DNA from: Bemisia tabaci
Taxonomy: Eukaryota; Arthropoda; Insecta; Hemiptera; Aleyrodidae
Direction of reading: 5' to 3'
Assembly: GCF_918797505.1 (NCBI RefSeq)
Contig: NC_092794.1
Span: forward strand, 75,243,345-75,307,344
DNA: 64,000 nt
The notes beneath the pieces are model-generated. The model had not been told where the DNA came from and made no database searches. It was given only the letters and a program-made list of their open reading frames with translations. The translations under genes and the position numbers were made by a program. Below, one piece after another: positions 33,981 to 44,925 of this stretch (position 1 is its first letter; each line of letters starts with the position of its first letter).

Positions 33981-34624
33981 GGGATGTCACTAAGCGGTGC
34001 ATTTCTTCACTTTAAAATCTACTTCATTACTATTTTCCATATCAGAAAAGAGAAAAATACTGGGAAATTAGCTCTTTAAGCTCTCTCAGATGAAAAAATA
34101 AAAAAATTGCGTGCAAATTCTCCATTGTCATCATATGGGTTGCTCATTTCAGCTTTGATGTTACAGAAAATACTGTTATTTAAACTCAAAAAGTGAATTA
34201 CTGAATGACGGAAGCTCAAAAACAATGTCAAAGCTGTTCCATTATCTTGCATTGAACTTGCCTATCATTGACAAAACTAAAGTATGAAAATACCGGTTCT
34301 GTCGAAGAATTATAATTTAAATTTGTTTTATACATTTCAAAACGCTCCTCTTGCATACTGTAATTACAGGGATCTATTCATTATCGAGATACCCTAACCT
34401 CTAGCAGGCGCGCAGATTGTTTTAGGCCTCAGCAATTTTCTGCAATCTGCGGTGTTTTGAAAAAAGGTCAACATAAAGCACTGATCCAAATTTTGTTGAA
34501 TCTTTTTATTATTTCTGGATATGTGCCAAAGTTCCACTCATGTTAAAAATCTGAAAGTCTTTAAACAAAAAAAATTAATAAACAAATAATAAAAAAAACT
34601 CAGCCTCCGCCGTTTTTTGGGCTT

Positions 34625-35190
34625 GAAAGGACCCCACACACCCCTTCTGGGAAGCTGCACCATGAAGGAACGTTAATTTATCTATGTCATTCGATTCTCC
34701 TCAAGATGCTGATCTAAAGATATAATTGCACCAACTTTCTACGAAGCACCGTTTTCTCAAAAAACGGCCAAGAAGGTTCAATTATTCGGCGACAATGAAT
34801 AAAAAAGAACAAAGCATTTGAGTATAGGCCCGATGTAAATTAGGAAAAAACGCAGCGAGTGTCCATCTTCTAATCTGTACTTGCCGACTCTGGGGCTACC
34901 CCCCTCCTCCCGCTCTCGACGCGTTCGTCGAAGTTCCCCTTATTTCCTTGTCGACACACAGCTGCTTTTCAATCGAGTACTGAAATGAGGAATCTTTCTG
35001 GCCTTTTATCGTCCAATAATTGAATCTTCTCGGCCGTTTTTTGCGAAAAAGGGTGCATCGTAGAAAGTTGGCGCAATTATAACTTTTGATCAGCATCTTG
35101 AGGAGAATCAAATGACATAAATAAGTTAAGGTTCCTTCATGATGCAGCTTCCCATGAAAGGTGTGCGGGGTCCTTTGGGGTTACTTCTGG
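34625..35190. mobile_element. ~565-bp foldback element
   Basis: Arms 34625-34795 and 35018-35190 are diverged inverted copies (shared agatgctgatc, gaaagttgg(t/c)gcaa, ggaccccac). The centre of about 220 bp is unique. No coding. The flank 33396-34624 shows only the 30-bp tandem repeat and AT-rich DNA. Confidence 0.78.
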
Positions 35191-36248
35191 GGAACTTGGT
35201 TACATGACTTTATCAGGCGAAATGGGACTAATACACACATTGTCAAATGCTGTGTGTACATGGCCTTGGTTTTTCTCTGTCTTGCACCAATTTCCCAAAG
35301 AAGTGAATTTTCCGGGAGAGGTACGTTTTGAAGGAAAATCTCAGGCACTTTAGAAAATAGGTGCATTAAAGAGCAAGGAACTAAAATCACTTTCGGACTC
35401 AGCGCACAAAATTATGTGAGAATCCACCATCTTATCCTCAGTGTGTGTGTAAAAAATGTTTTTTGTGGACTTGTGTTGTCCCAATTGAGCAACTTACAAT
35501 CTCCCTTGCGGATGGAATTTGTAAAAGATATGGGAAAACAATCACTGACACATTTGATTAGTAGATCAAGACCTGCAACTTATCAAAAAATCAACTGATT
35601 CTACCGGGACCACTTTTCCCATGAGGAAAGACCGATGCCCTGACTCATTTTATCAGTGTAATTTGACACTCCTATCACCAGTGTTATTCAATGTCAAGTT
35701 ACCAAATGCTTCAACGGCTTATTAATTTGATGAAGGCTGGGTGTGGAACAGCCGACAAATTATTTTTTCAAGTCCCATCACATTCAGTGGGTTATTATTC
35801 ACCTGCAAAGGATGCTCTGATCACTATCATTATCATTGAAATAATGTAAGTACTCATTAAAGTTCAAGAATGCCTTCACTGAAATTTTACATCTGATTTG
35901 AGAAAACCATACACAGTGATCATTTAGCTAAGTGATGGATGTTTTATCACTTGTTGATGGCAATGATCTGGTTAAAATTGAAGCGTACACTGTCACCTCA
36001 CCACTCACCTGTCTCTGTTTCACCTCTCAATTTCTTACCAACTCACTTTTTTAATTTTTTTTTTCTCATTGTGAAATTAAAAATAATGCTGGGAACCCTG
36101 TAATTTTAACATTTCTTGTCACTCTGATCATTTGCTCGTTTGTATTTCTCATTGTCTGTTGTCTGATTTTAAAGCCAAACATGCAAAAATCTTTTCAGAA
36201 TTGTTAATTAAAAGTTTTTTTCATTTTCTGTTTTTATCCTTTTTTCAG
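35191..36248 (+). other. Remainder of intron 6
   Basis: Unique-looking DNA ending in a strong pyrimidine tract and cag acceptor at 36248. No coding or repeat is supported. Confidence 0.6.
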
Positions 36249-36499
36249 AGGAGAAATGTCATAATTTTGTTTGTCTACTCAAATGTGATGAGCATGTATT
36301 GGGGACGTCTTTGGTCACAGCTGCTGGTAAAAGTCTGCTGCAAAACTCCAGAGGAGCCATGTATCTTCGGTTTCCCGACAAACTCACATTTCCGGAGCTG
36401 TACTCGGATTTTAAAATAACCCTGGAAGTATATGATTTAATTGCCAGGAGCAAGGAAGTTTTACCACACGATATCAAGTATCATATTTCAAACAAGAAG
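36249..36499 (+). CDS. ANLN: Anillin exon (window exon 7), anillin-homology / C2-like part
   Basis: The first two bases complete a Glu codon from exon 6. The exon has 83 further codons and ends on a codon boundary before gtatgc. It encodes EKCHNFVCLLKCDEHVLGTS, then RFPDKLTFPELYSDFKITLE, VYDLIARSKEVLPHD and IKYHISNKK. The F(P/x)D...F..L...F.I.LEVY pattern is the core beta-strand series of the anillin-homology domain, which binds membrane and septins. Reading starts well before the internal Met at 36299. The acceptor is preceded by a long T-tract. Confidence 0.95.
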
Positions 36500-36876
36500 G
36501 TATGCTAAAAATTCTCTTCTTCCGTGTCAAGAAATGATTTGTGTGTATTTTGCTCTCCAGTTTTTAGCCAGGGAATATGTTGCATGGTGTCAATTATCGC
36601 AACTTTAAATTGCGTGGCAACTTCTCTTCATGTATTCTGATATTATAATTTTTTTGCATTTAAAGAAAAATAGAGCCCAAGGCTGCATTCTGGCTGCATC
36701 TCGATATTCATTTCATTCCGAACTATGAAATTTTAATTTTTAAACTTAATGATGCTGAAACATTATTAGGAATTCGTCAAGGCTTTGAAAAAAAAAGATC
36801 TATCTTATACCTAGTAGGAACTTTTTAAAATTTACTCATCACATTGGCGTTTCAGACTTGAAAGGTTAACGTGATA

Positions 36877-37842
36877 CAAGGTCTGTTAGATTAGAAACCG
36901 GATTTTGGTGATAACTAGCCCACAATGCGTCCAAATTAGGTTTCCTTGATTTTTACTGATAGCTGAAAATATCCTTAAGAATGCTGCGTTCACAAATTTG
37001 AAAAATCTTAACTAGTTTAGTTGATACGTGGCTTGAAGTAAGGCAACCTCATAGGTGTTTTGTGATTTTTATGTTTGACCGAACTTGTCTCTCTTTCTTC
37101 AGTCTTGCGCTACATTTTTCAACCCATAAGGATGATTGAAGTTTCGTCTCCATATCGTAGCCGTACACTCAAGTATTGTCACCGAAAATAATTATCCCAT
37201 CCAAAATGTAGGATCATTGTTAGAATGTTGAAGCAGCTAACGGAAAATTGACATTCGGTTGGATTTATGTTCAACGGACAACGATGAAGGGGCAAGTGTA
37301 CCTGAAACTCGATGCATGTCGACATATTCTATCAAAATTGTATGTACAGAGCCTTCAGAAATATTACACTGTTCAGCAAGCTTGAAATGACCATTTTCGA
37401 GCACTTTTGCCTGCGTTTTATCCACATGACAAATGTCAGTTGCCGTTGATGGTTGATTCCCGTGCTCCTCATCTTCGACGAACTTCTGACCAGTTTTGAA
37501 TCGTTTAAACCCACTCAAAATAGTGAGAACAACTCATAAAATGATCTTGTTAAACTTTTCTTAGCATACCAAAAGTTTCGGTACAAGGTATACCGAGTTT
37601 AGAACAAAATTTAATGTTAAATCTTTGATCTTTCAGTGATCGCATGATGAAAATCGCTTAACGCACTTGACTTACTCGTATTAAAGATGACACAGAATAA
37701 ACACTGATCAAAATAAACAAAATCTGTGAATCTAGTGTTCTTCAGTATGTTATCAGCTATCAGGAAAGTCCAAGGAAACCTAGTTCGGACGCACACTGGG
37801 CTAGGTATCACCAAAATCCGGTTTCTAAACTAACAAACCTCG
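36877..37842 (-). mobile_element. Deleted mariner, copy A (966 bp)
   Basis: Inverted ends caaggtctgttagatt / complement with TA on both sides (36875-36876, 37843-37844). TIR homology extends about 125 bp. On the minus strand are pieces of a mariner DD34D transposase: the HTH part (FKRFKTGQKFVEDEEHG, then NISEGSVHTIL and MHRVSGTLAP). Then, in shifted frame, comes a block with FGDN near the first catalytic Asp and QSSLWV-like sequence. The second and third Asp regions are missing. Three copies (A, B, C) share this layout, so they form one non-autonomous subfamily. Confidence 0.88.
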
Positions 37843-38705
37843 TAGACTAGCCACGAGTGCTCTTCCCCCTATTTTTGGGATCATGAAATCTAAATTTGAA
37901 GTTTGCTGCCTTGTATCTATGAGGCGCTTTAGGCAAAATTGTAAAACGTTATCAAATTTCCGTTTTCCAGTTGTTTGATAATAACCTCTCATCTGATTAG
38001 AAAACAAACGTGCTTTACTCCTATTACCTTACTTACGAGGGGCATTCGTAAAGTAAGTTAATATTTGTCATATCTTCTAAACCAATGAAGATACGAGGTC
38101 TGTTCAATAAGAAACCGGATTTTGGTGATAACTAACCCACCATGCGTCCAAATTAGGTTTTCTTGGACTTTCCTGATAGCTGATAACATGCTGAAGAACG
38201 CTAGATTCACAGATTTTGTTTATTTTGATCAGTGTTTATTATGTGTCATCTTTAATACGAGTAAGTCAAGTGCGTTAAGCGATTTTCATTATGGGATCAC
38301 TGATAGATCAAAGATTTAACATTAAATTTTGTTCTGAACTCGGTATACCTTGTACCGAAACTTTTGGTGTGCTAAGAAAAGTCTAACAAGATCATTTTAT
38401 GAGTTGTTCTCACTGTTTTGAGTGGGTTAAACGATTCAAAACTGGTCAGAAGTTTGTCGAAAATGAGGAACACGGAAAACGACCATCAACAGCAACTGAC
38501 ATTTGTCACGTGGATAAAACGCAGGCTTAAGTGCTCGAAAATGGTCGTTTCGAGCTTGCTGAACAGCGTGATACTTCTGAAGGCTCTGTACATACAATTT
38601 TGATAGAATATGTCGACATGCATCGAGTTTCTGGTAAACTTGTCCTGTGATTGTTGTCCGGTGAATAAAAATTCAACCGAATGCCAATTTCCCTTTAGCT
38701 GCTTG

Positions 38706-39491
38706 TATAACGGTCGCAGCGGGTAGGGCCAAAAGGGCACTCTACTCCCAACTACCTCTCTCCTTTGGGGCGATCTTTTGCCTCCACCACCGTGGATTGA
38801 TGGATGAGTTCCACGGGACTCGTTTTAGTAGATATGGGGGTCTTACCACCTACACAGGTCGACGACTCAGGATAGATGAAAGGACTAAGATACGATGGAT
38901 GGACTACTAAAATGGATGATTTTATTTGACAGACTCTACAACTCAAATGATCTGATAACTACTTATTACTCAACACTCTAATCTAAACTCTCAACTCTAA
39001 ACTCGACAACAATCACTCAACAAAAGGGGGGGGAGGGGTTCTCGACAAGGCGAGGGTCGCACTGAGTTTTGGGCTCGACGCAGTGAGGAGCAGCTTGGGT
39101 GACACCTCGGAGACTACTAAACTTTGAAGGTGGAATCGCGGTCGAGCTTACCATGGGACCCTCCTGAAAGTCCTTAGCTGTTGTTTCTCGTTTCCGGCGC
39201 TGTATGTTTACGGATTTCCACGTTCAGCGGAAAACCATGCTATCGCGCCGGACCTCTGACAAAACGGTAGATTTGCCCGCTTGCAGGGTGTTGGAAATCG
39301 CTGTTTTGTCCGAAATCCGGCGCGGTAGCGCGGCGCGCTGGCCTGATGTTTTGAGTTAGTGGCCGTTCACACTATGCTCAGGCGGAGTTTTCGTGGGAAA
39401 TCCGGGGACTTCAGCAAGCCGGGGCAATGCCCCCGCTCCGCGGCTATCGCCCTCGCCGAAATCGCCATCGCCCCATGATCCGATCGTTATA
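38706..39491 (-). repeat. 3' LTR (786 bp)
   Basis: Begins tataacggtcgc and ends gatcgttata on the + strand, so the termini are inverted TATAAC/GTTATA rather than TG/CA. It differs from the other LTR by one G in a g-run near 39040, and I noticed no other change. Confidence 0.93.
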
Positions 39492-39504
39492 CCCCGCCCG
39501 CCTT
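39492..39504 (-). promoter_or_regulatory. Candidate polypurine tract
   Basis: On the minus strand AAGGCGGGCGGGG (with two C) touches the 3' LTR, where plus-strand priming would start. Nothing purine-rich abuts the other LTR, which supports the minus-strand orientation. Confidence 0.5.
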
Positions 39505-40903
39505 AACCAGAGCGGCGCTTGCGGCGCTCGTAAAAGGGGGATGGCAACTTTCGGCGAAGGCGACGGGCGCGGCACGGGTGCCGCGCGCCGGTGGCATGGC
39601 GGTCCCCGTGGTCCGCTCGCCCGCTAGGTGTTGGGGCTCTGTTTACTCTCTTACTTCACTTTCGCCCTGTCGAGAACCCTCCCTCCGTTGTCTGCTCGTA
39701 GTTCTCTGCTTATTCTAAAAGGGGTCATTGAAGAGGGGGGGGGGGGGTTACATTGATTGGGCGGTTGATTTTTGCAAAAAAAAATTAAGTTTTCTGCTCG
39801 TGATCGGACTTCCTCGTCCGTGTGCGGGGGCTGCTCTCGGCGCTTGTGGTCCTCCTTGGGGTTGCAGTCAGCTAGGGCATAGGTCTTCTTGGTGATGTCG
39901 TCGACTTGAGAGCCAAGGGCTAGGGTGGCACCGCTTCCGCTGTGGGTGGCTCGTTCCTGTGGTTTATGGCCGTCGGTCTGTCAACACCAGGCTGGGCGTG
40001 CGGACGTGTGCTTGCTCGTAGTGGATGCTGCCGCTTGCCGTCAACGGGTGGTCATCGACCGGTGCTGCGCAAATTGGAGAGGGTGGCGCAGACCGCGCGG
40101 TCGGCGTTGGAATGACATCGTTGGACGGCGTCGCTAGCCGGCGGTGTGAACTGGGCTCTGTAGACTGTGACATGCGTGAGACGCGGACATCTCGCGTGAT
40201 AAGTCGGCCAGAATGACAGTGTTGCACCAACAGAGACGGTGTCGGTTATGGGGCCGGACCTGTGAGCTGTGTTGCCGCTTGGCCAGGTTGTCGTCGGCGG
40301 CCTGCGAGTAGTTATGGCGCCTGTGTGCCCGTCGTGGCTGGATAGGGATTTGGAGCTGACTGCGTGTCCCGCTGAAGGATTCACTTGCGCCTGGAGCTGC
40401 CCTGGTTTCACGGATTTGGTCGTCCTCTCGAATTATCATTGTGCATGTAACATAAGAAAGAAGCTTGTTAAGTCGTGCTTTCTACCATTTAATGGGGAGT
40501 TCGATCCAAAAATTTTTTTTTTTTTTTTACGAAAATTTACACATTTTAATTGCTGGAATTCATATGAATTCGCATAAGCAGCGTAAGCAATGAATTGCAA
40601 TGACGTCACGAATGAAATAAAACAGGATCAAAAAATTTGTCATTTGGTTTGTCACATGAAGGTTGCGGGATTTTATCATGACACGTAATTATCCCTACAG
40701 GATTATTGGGTCCATGAGCATGGAGTACTAGTAAATGAAATTAATTTAAAATTAGTAAGTAAAACTAGCAAATTAAATTAGCTAAAATTGAAAGTATGAT
40801 TTACCAAGGGAGAAAATACACTGAAATGGGAAAATTTCGATTAAGAGTAGCATTATTTACAAAGAAAAATATCGCACCAGATTCGAGAAGCAATAGTGCT
40901 ATA
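39505..40903. other. GC-rich region of the LTR element, unrecognised
   Basis: 39505-40440 is markedly GC-rich, with overlapping short frames on both strands and no recognisable motif. There is a g-run near 39738. 40441-40903 is AT-rich. It may be captured host or other repeat DNA. Confidence 0.5.
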
Positions 40904-41883
40904 CGAGGTCTGTTAGATTAGAAACCGGATTTTGGTCATAGGTAGCCCACAATGCGTCCAAATTATGTTTTCTTGAGCTTTTCTGATAGCTGAAAATATA
41001 TTTAAGAACGCTACGTTCACAAATGTGACAAATCCTAATTAGCGCCGTTGGTATGTGGCTTGAAGTAAGGCAACCTCAAGGGTGTTTTGCGATTTTTATG
41101 TTTGACCGAACTTGTCTTTCTTTTTTCGGTCTTGCACTACATTTTTCAACCCACAAGGACGATTGGAGTTTCGTCTCCATATCGTAGCCGTACACTAAAG
41201 TATTGTCACCGAAAATTATCCTATCAAAAAATGTAGGATCATTGTTAGAACGTTCAAGCAGCTGAATAGGGAACATCAAAGGGAAATTGACATTTGGCTG
41301 GATTTTCGTTCAACGGACAACAAACAAGGTGCAAGTGTACCTGAAACTCGATGCGTGTCTACATATCCTATCAAAATTGTATGTACAGAGCCTTCAGAAA
41401 TATTACTCTGTTCAACAAGCTCGAAACGACCATTTTCGAGCACTTTTGCCCGCACTTCTTCCACGTGACAAATGTCAGTTGCCGTTGAGGGTCGATTCCC
41501 ATGCTCCTCATCTTTGACGAACTCCTGACCAGTTTTGAATCGTTTAAACCGATTCAAAACAGTGGGAACATCTCATACAATGATCATGTTAAACTTTACC
41601 TAGCATATACCAAAATTTTCGGTACAAGGTATACCGAGTTTAAAACAAAATTTAATGTTGAATCTTTGCTCTATCAGTGATCGCATGATGAAAATCGCAA
41701 AACGCACCTGACTTACTCGTATTCAAGATGACACAGAATAAACACTGATCAAAACAAACAAAATCTGTGAACGTAGCGTTCTTAAGTTTATTTTCAGCTA
41801 TCAGAAAAGCTCAAGAAAACTTAATTCGAACGCATTGTGGGCTAGTTATGACCAAAATCCGGTTTCTAATCTAACAGACCTCG
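40904..41883 (-). mobile_element. Deleted mariner, copy C (980 bp), inside the LTR element
   Basis: TA flanks at 40902-40903 and 41884-41885, ends cgaggtctgttagatt and complement. The minus strand codes for NRFKRFKTGQEFVKDEEHG, NISEGSVHTILIGYVDTHRV and, in another frame, RIIFGDNTLVYGYDMETK with the first catalytic Asp region, followed by KKERQVRSNIKIAKHP. Catalytic regions two and three are deleted as in copies A and B. Its insertion is younger than the LTR element's assembly, unless it was carried along. Confidence 0.9.
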
Positions 41884-43599
41884 TATTCTGGTGAGAGTTA
41901 CAAGTATCCAAGTTAGTGCGTCTTGCAACAAATTTATGACGAATTGTGCTTCCAGAAAGAGGCTATTCCGCGTACTTTAGCGCGCCTGTGCAGGTGCTGT
42001 CGCGCGGAATGCGCTGATACGCGTTTTCACAGTTGTCTGCTAGGCTGTGAGACCAACATGGGTTAAAATCAAGAGTCTGTTTCTCGCATCTCTCCACTCA
42101 CGCGGACCACGATATTCGTCGCACAGTGGTGGGAGCGAGCGGGAAAGGTCGGTTACTACATTGCTGGTTGAGTAATTTTTAATTGGTTACTATTATTAGC
42201 AGTAGTGATTGTAGAAGTACGTAATAATATCATCTATCATTGTCTTCAATATCATTTAATACTAATCTAAAAAATAATTAATAGTATTGGTGGACTCCTC
42301 CTGCTTTCTTTGACCAGTGTGCGGCGAGATCGGCGGTCTATTGCATGGATGTGAATGCGGTGGTAATACATTAAACCTAAATTGTCAAAAAGAAAAAAAA
42401 CAACTATGTTTTTTTGCCTAAAAAACTGTTAATTGCCTAAATTTAGGCTATTAATGGTTTGAGCTGTCATATAGAGATTTTGGATTAGCTATACTGTTCA
42501 ACTGCGGCTTGCACTGACAGGGCCGACAGGGCTTGGCAGGGGGGGAGGCGAGGTGTGGCTCCCAGCGTGGTCTCCGCTGCGAGTGGACAAACTGGTGGAT
42601 CAGCGAATTCTGCATCCAATTGGACGCTGCTGTTGCACTCGGTAATGTCCCATAAGTGCGTCTCTCTCTGTTCCGCGATGCTCGAGAGACCTGGATCCTG
42701 TCTATAGTGCAATCCTCGGCCGCGCTATACTGCCCGTCTGCGGCTCACATTGATGCGTGGAACTTACTATTTACACAATACCACACATTACCTTACAATA
42801 CATTAAATTAATTTTATTTACAATTACTTGTACCGCTCTCTGCGTGAGGTGTAATTGGACTTCACCCTGCAAGTTAGAACTACAGATTCTAGCCTGGATT
42901 ATAAACAACATGTCTGTCGGTATATTACCTATGCACATAGGTGTTTTTCCTGAAGGGCCAGAATTTACACTTCCTATTGCAGAATGCAGTCCATTTATCG
43001 CCAAATCGCGTAACTCTCATACTGTTATTCGCTTCGGTAGTCATACAGTTGACTTATCAGTTAAGCAGATTTTCGGACTAGAGTGCCACAATTTTTTACT
43101 TATAAGCTAGCCCATTTGCAAAAAAAATTTACCACGTCAATACTGAATTCTGTGCTTCTTATTCTGCCGTGCTAAGGAAGAACGTCGCACGGTTCCCCCG
43201 TCGTTGCCAGCTATCTTCGTCAATTAGTAACGAATTTACCGGGGAGCTTGTTAAAAAAAAAAATGAGCATGAGTTTCTCGGCGACGGCAACTCTCGACTG
43301 GCCGTACGGCGTTTTTGCCTGACGCGGCAGTATTTCTGCAATGCCTTTTTCAGGTTTCGTGAAATATTTAATGGATATGCCGTAGGCAATTAGCGAAATC
43401 AGGCATCTTGCCACATGACTAGGCAACTAGTCTAATATAAATAGATGTTTTTATTGTTTAATTATTTTTTAATGCCTGATTTTGTCCCTAATTTTAGACA
43501 AAATAATTTATTGCTCCTGCAACAAAAAATTCCAGTATAAATTTGCTCCCACAATAGTATTTTGGTCAAGTTTTGTTGCCCTGAAGAGGCATTTCATTC

Positions 43600-43635
<36 letters not shown>

Positions 43636-44012
43636 ACATAACATTTCAACATTTAAAAATATAAGGAGCAATGAGGGATGGACAAAAGGACTTCGTAAGT
43701 TTGAAATTTGATTAATTATTCTACCAAAATTTGGGGGAAATCGAGGGCTCTTCGCCATAAATCCCTAAACCTTTGTAGGCCGTCAAAATTTGACTGCTTC
43801 TCGCATTCTTGCGATAACTTAAATCTATACTGGCTGTGCGATTTCGCGCATATTTACAATTGATCTCCTACATTGATACGATTGAAACATAACTTTAAAT
43901 TTTTCTCTAAAATTTTCTGATTAAAGGGACCATATCCCCGAACATATCATTTACATATCCCCGTTAACAGACAGGGGCTACATCAACATTACATTTACAT
44001 TTACATTCCGGG
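41884..44012. other. LTR-element interior, no gene recognised
   Basis: Mixed composition. A frame at 42757-43110 has no motif I recognise. Poly(A) run at about 43603-43634. The run of A on the + strand does not belong to a recognised retrotransposon. Confidence 0.5.
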
Positions 44013-44342
44013 TAGGGTTGGCGATGTTTTCGAATAAATGGATTTCGGGAAATCGATTTGCTTTTCGGCAGAATATCGATTCGATTCTAAAATCGGATGG
44101 GAAAAAACCGATTTAAGGTAAAATCGATTTTTTCCCATCCGATTCCAAAACACTTAAAAATCCACCTTCAACGCCAAAAACAAATCTGAATCTTGAAATG
44201 AACTTCGGGTTTAACAGAATTTAACGTGGAAAATTTCGATTTAAATTTGGCAACAGAAAAAATTGATTCGATTTTACCGATTATTTTTTTTTTAAAAAAA
44301 AATCGATTTACCGAAACAATCGATTTGATATCGCCAACACTA
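44013..44342. mobile_element. 330-bp hAT-type MITE
   Basis: Ends TAGGGTTGGCGAT and ATCGCCAACACTA (one mismatch in 13). They are flanked by a perfect 8-bp duplication attccggg (44005-44012 and 44343-44350), as hAT transposases make. The interior is a hairpin rich in aaatcgattt words. No coding. Confidence 0.9.
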
Positions 44343-44350
44343 ATTCCGGG

Positions 44351-44925
44351 GTCCTATGGCCGTTCAGCCCCCGTCTTTCGCCGGGCCCTGCAAAATTCAG
44401 AATCCGGGATTTTCGACTCCCACCGTTTCGTCCGCTAGTCTCACAAGAGCCGCGTTTCGGCCGTGTGGTTATCTGGAGAGTTGAACTGACATATTACCGC
44501 GGAATTTTATTAAAAACTAAGGTGGCTTCGAGAAAGGGAATTTTAACACAGCAATGGAGGGCAATATGGATTGCATTTCGCAAAGAAGGGGCCCACTAGC
44601 GCCGCAATGCTGCCGCGATTGCGCGACTTCTTTTGCCTTGGGTGAAAAGAAAATACCATTAATCATTAATAGCTGCTATTTTTCTCGCAAAACATTGTAA
44701 TTTTTAGACAAAATTTACCAACTAAATTTCGGAGTTTTTCACAATTTTCGAAATTTTATTGCGAAGGATGAGGTTGCACAATCCCTGCATAACCGCAACG
44801 CCAGCGGCTCCCCCTTCCGCAAAATGCAATCCATATTTTTTGTGTAAGGTAGGATTTCTATGGCTTTTTAAGCTTTTTGTCCTGTGAAGTTCCGGGTGCA
44901 TTCGGCTTTTCGGGGTTGATCGGCG
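44351..44925. other. LTR-element interior downstream of env
   Basis: Between the MITE and the env stop codon. No coding or repeat is supported. Confidence 0.5.

Noticed and set aside
36132..36419. 95-residue frame overlapping exon 7
   Set aside because: It is a different frame from the phased anillin exon and covers the intron's pyrimidine tract.
39427..40577. Overlapping short frames in the GC-rich block
   Set aside because: Open frames are expected by chance in GC-rich DNA, and none has a recognisable domain or consistent frame.
42757..43110. 117-residue frame inside the LTR element
   Set aside because: No motif, weak composition and no relation to gag, pol or env.
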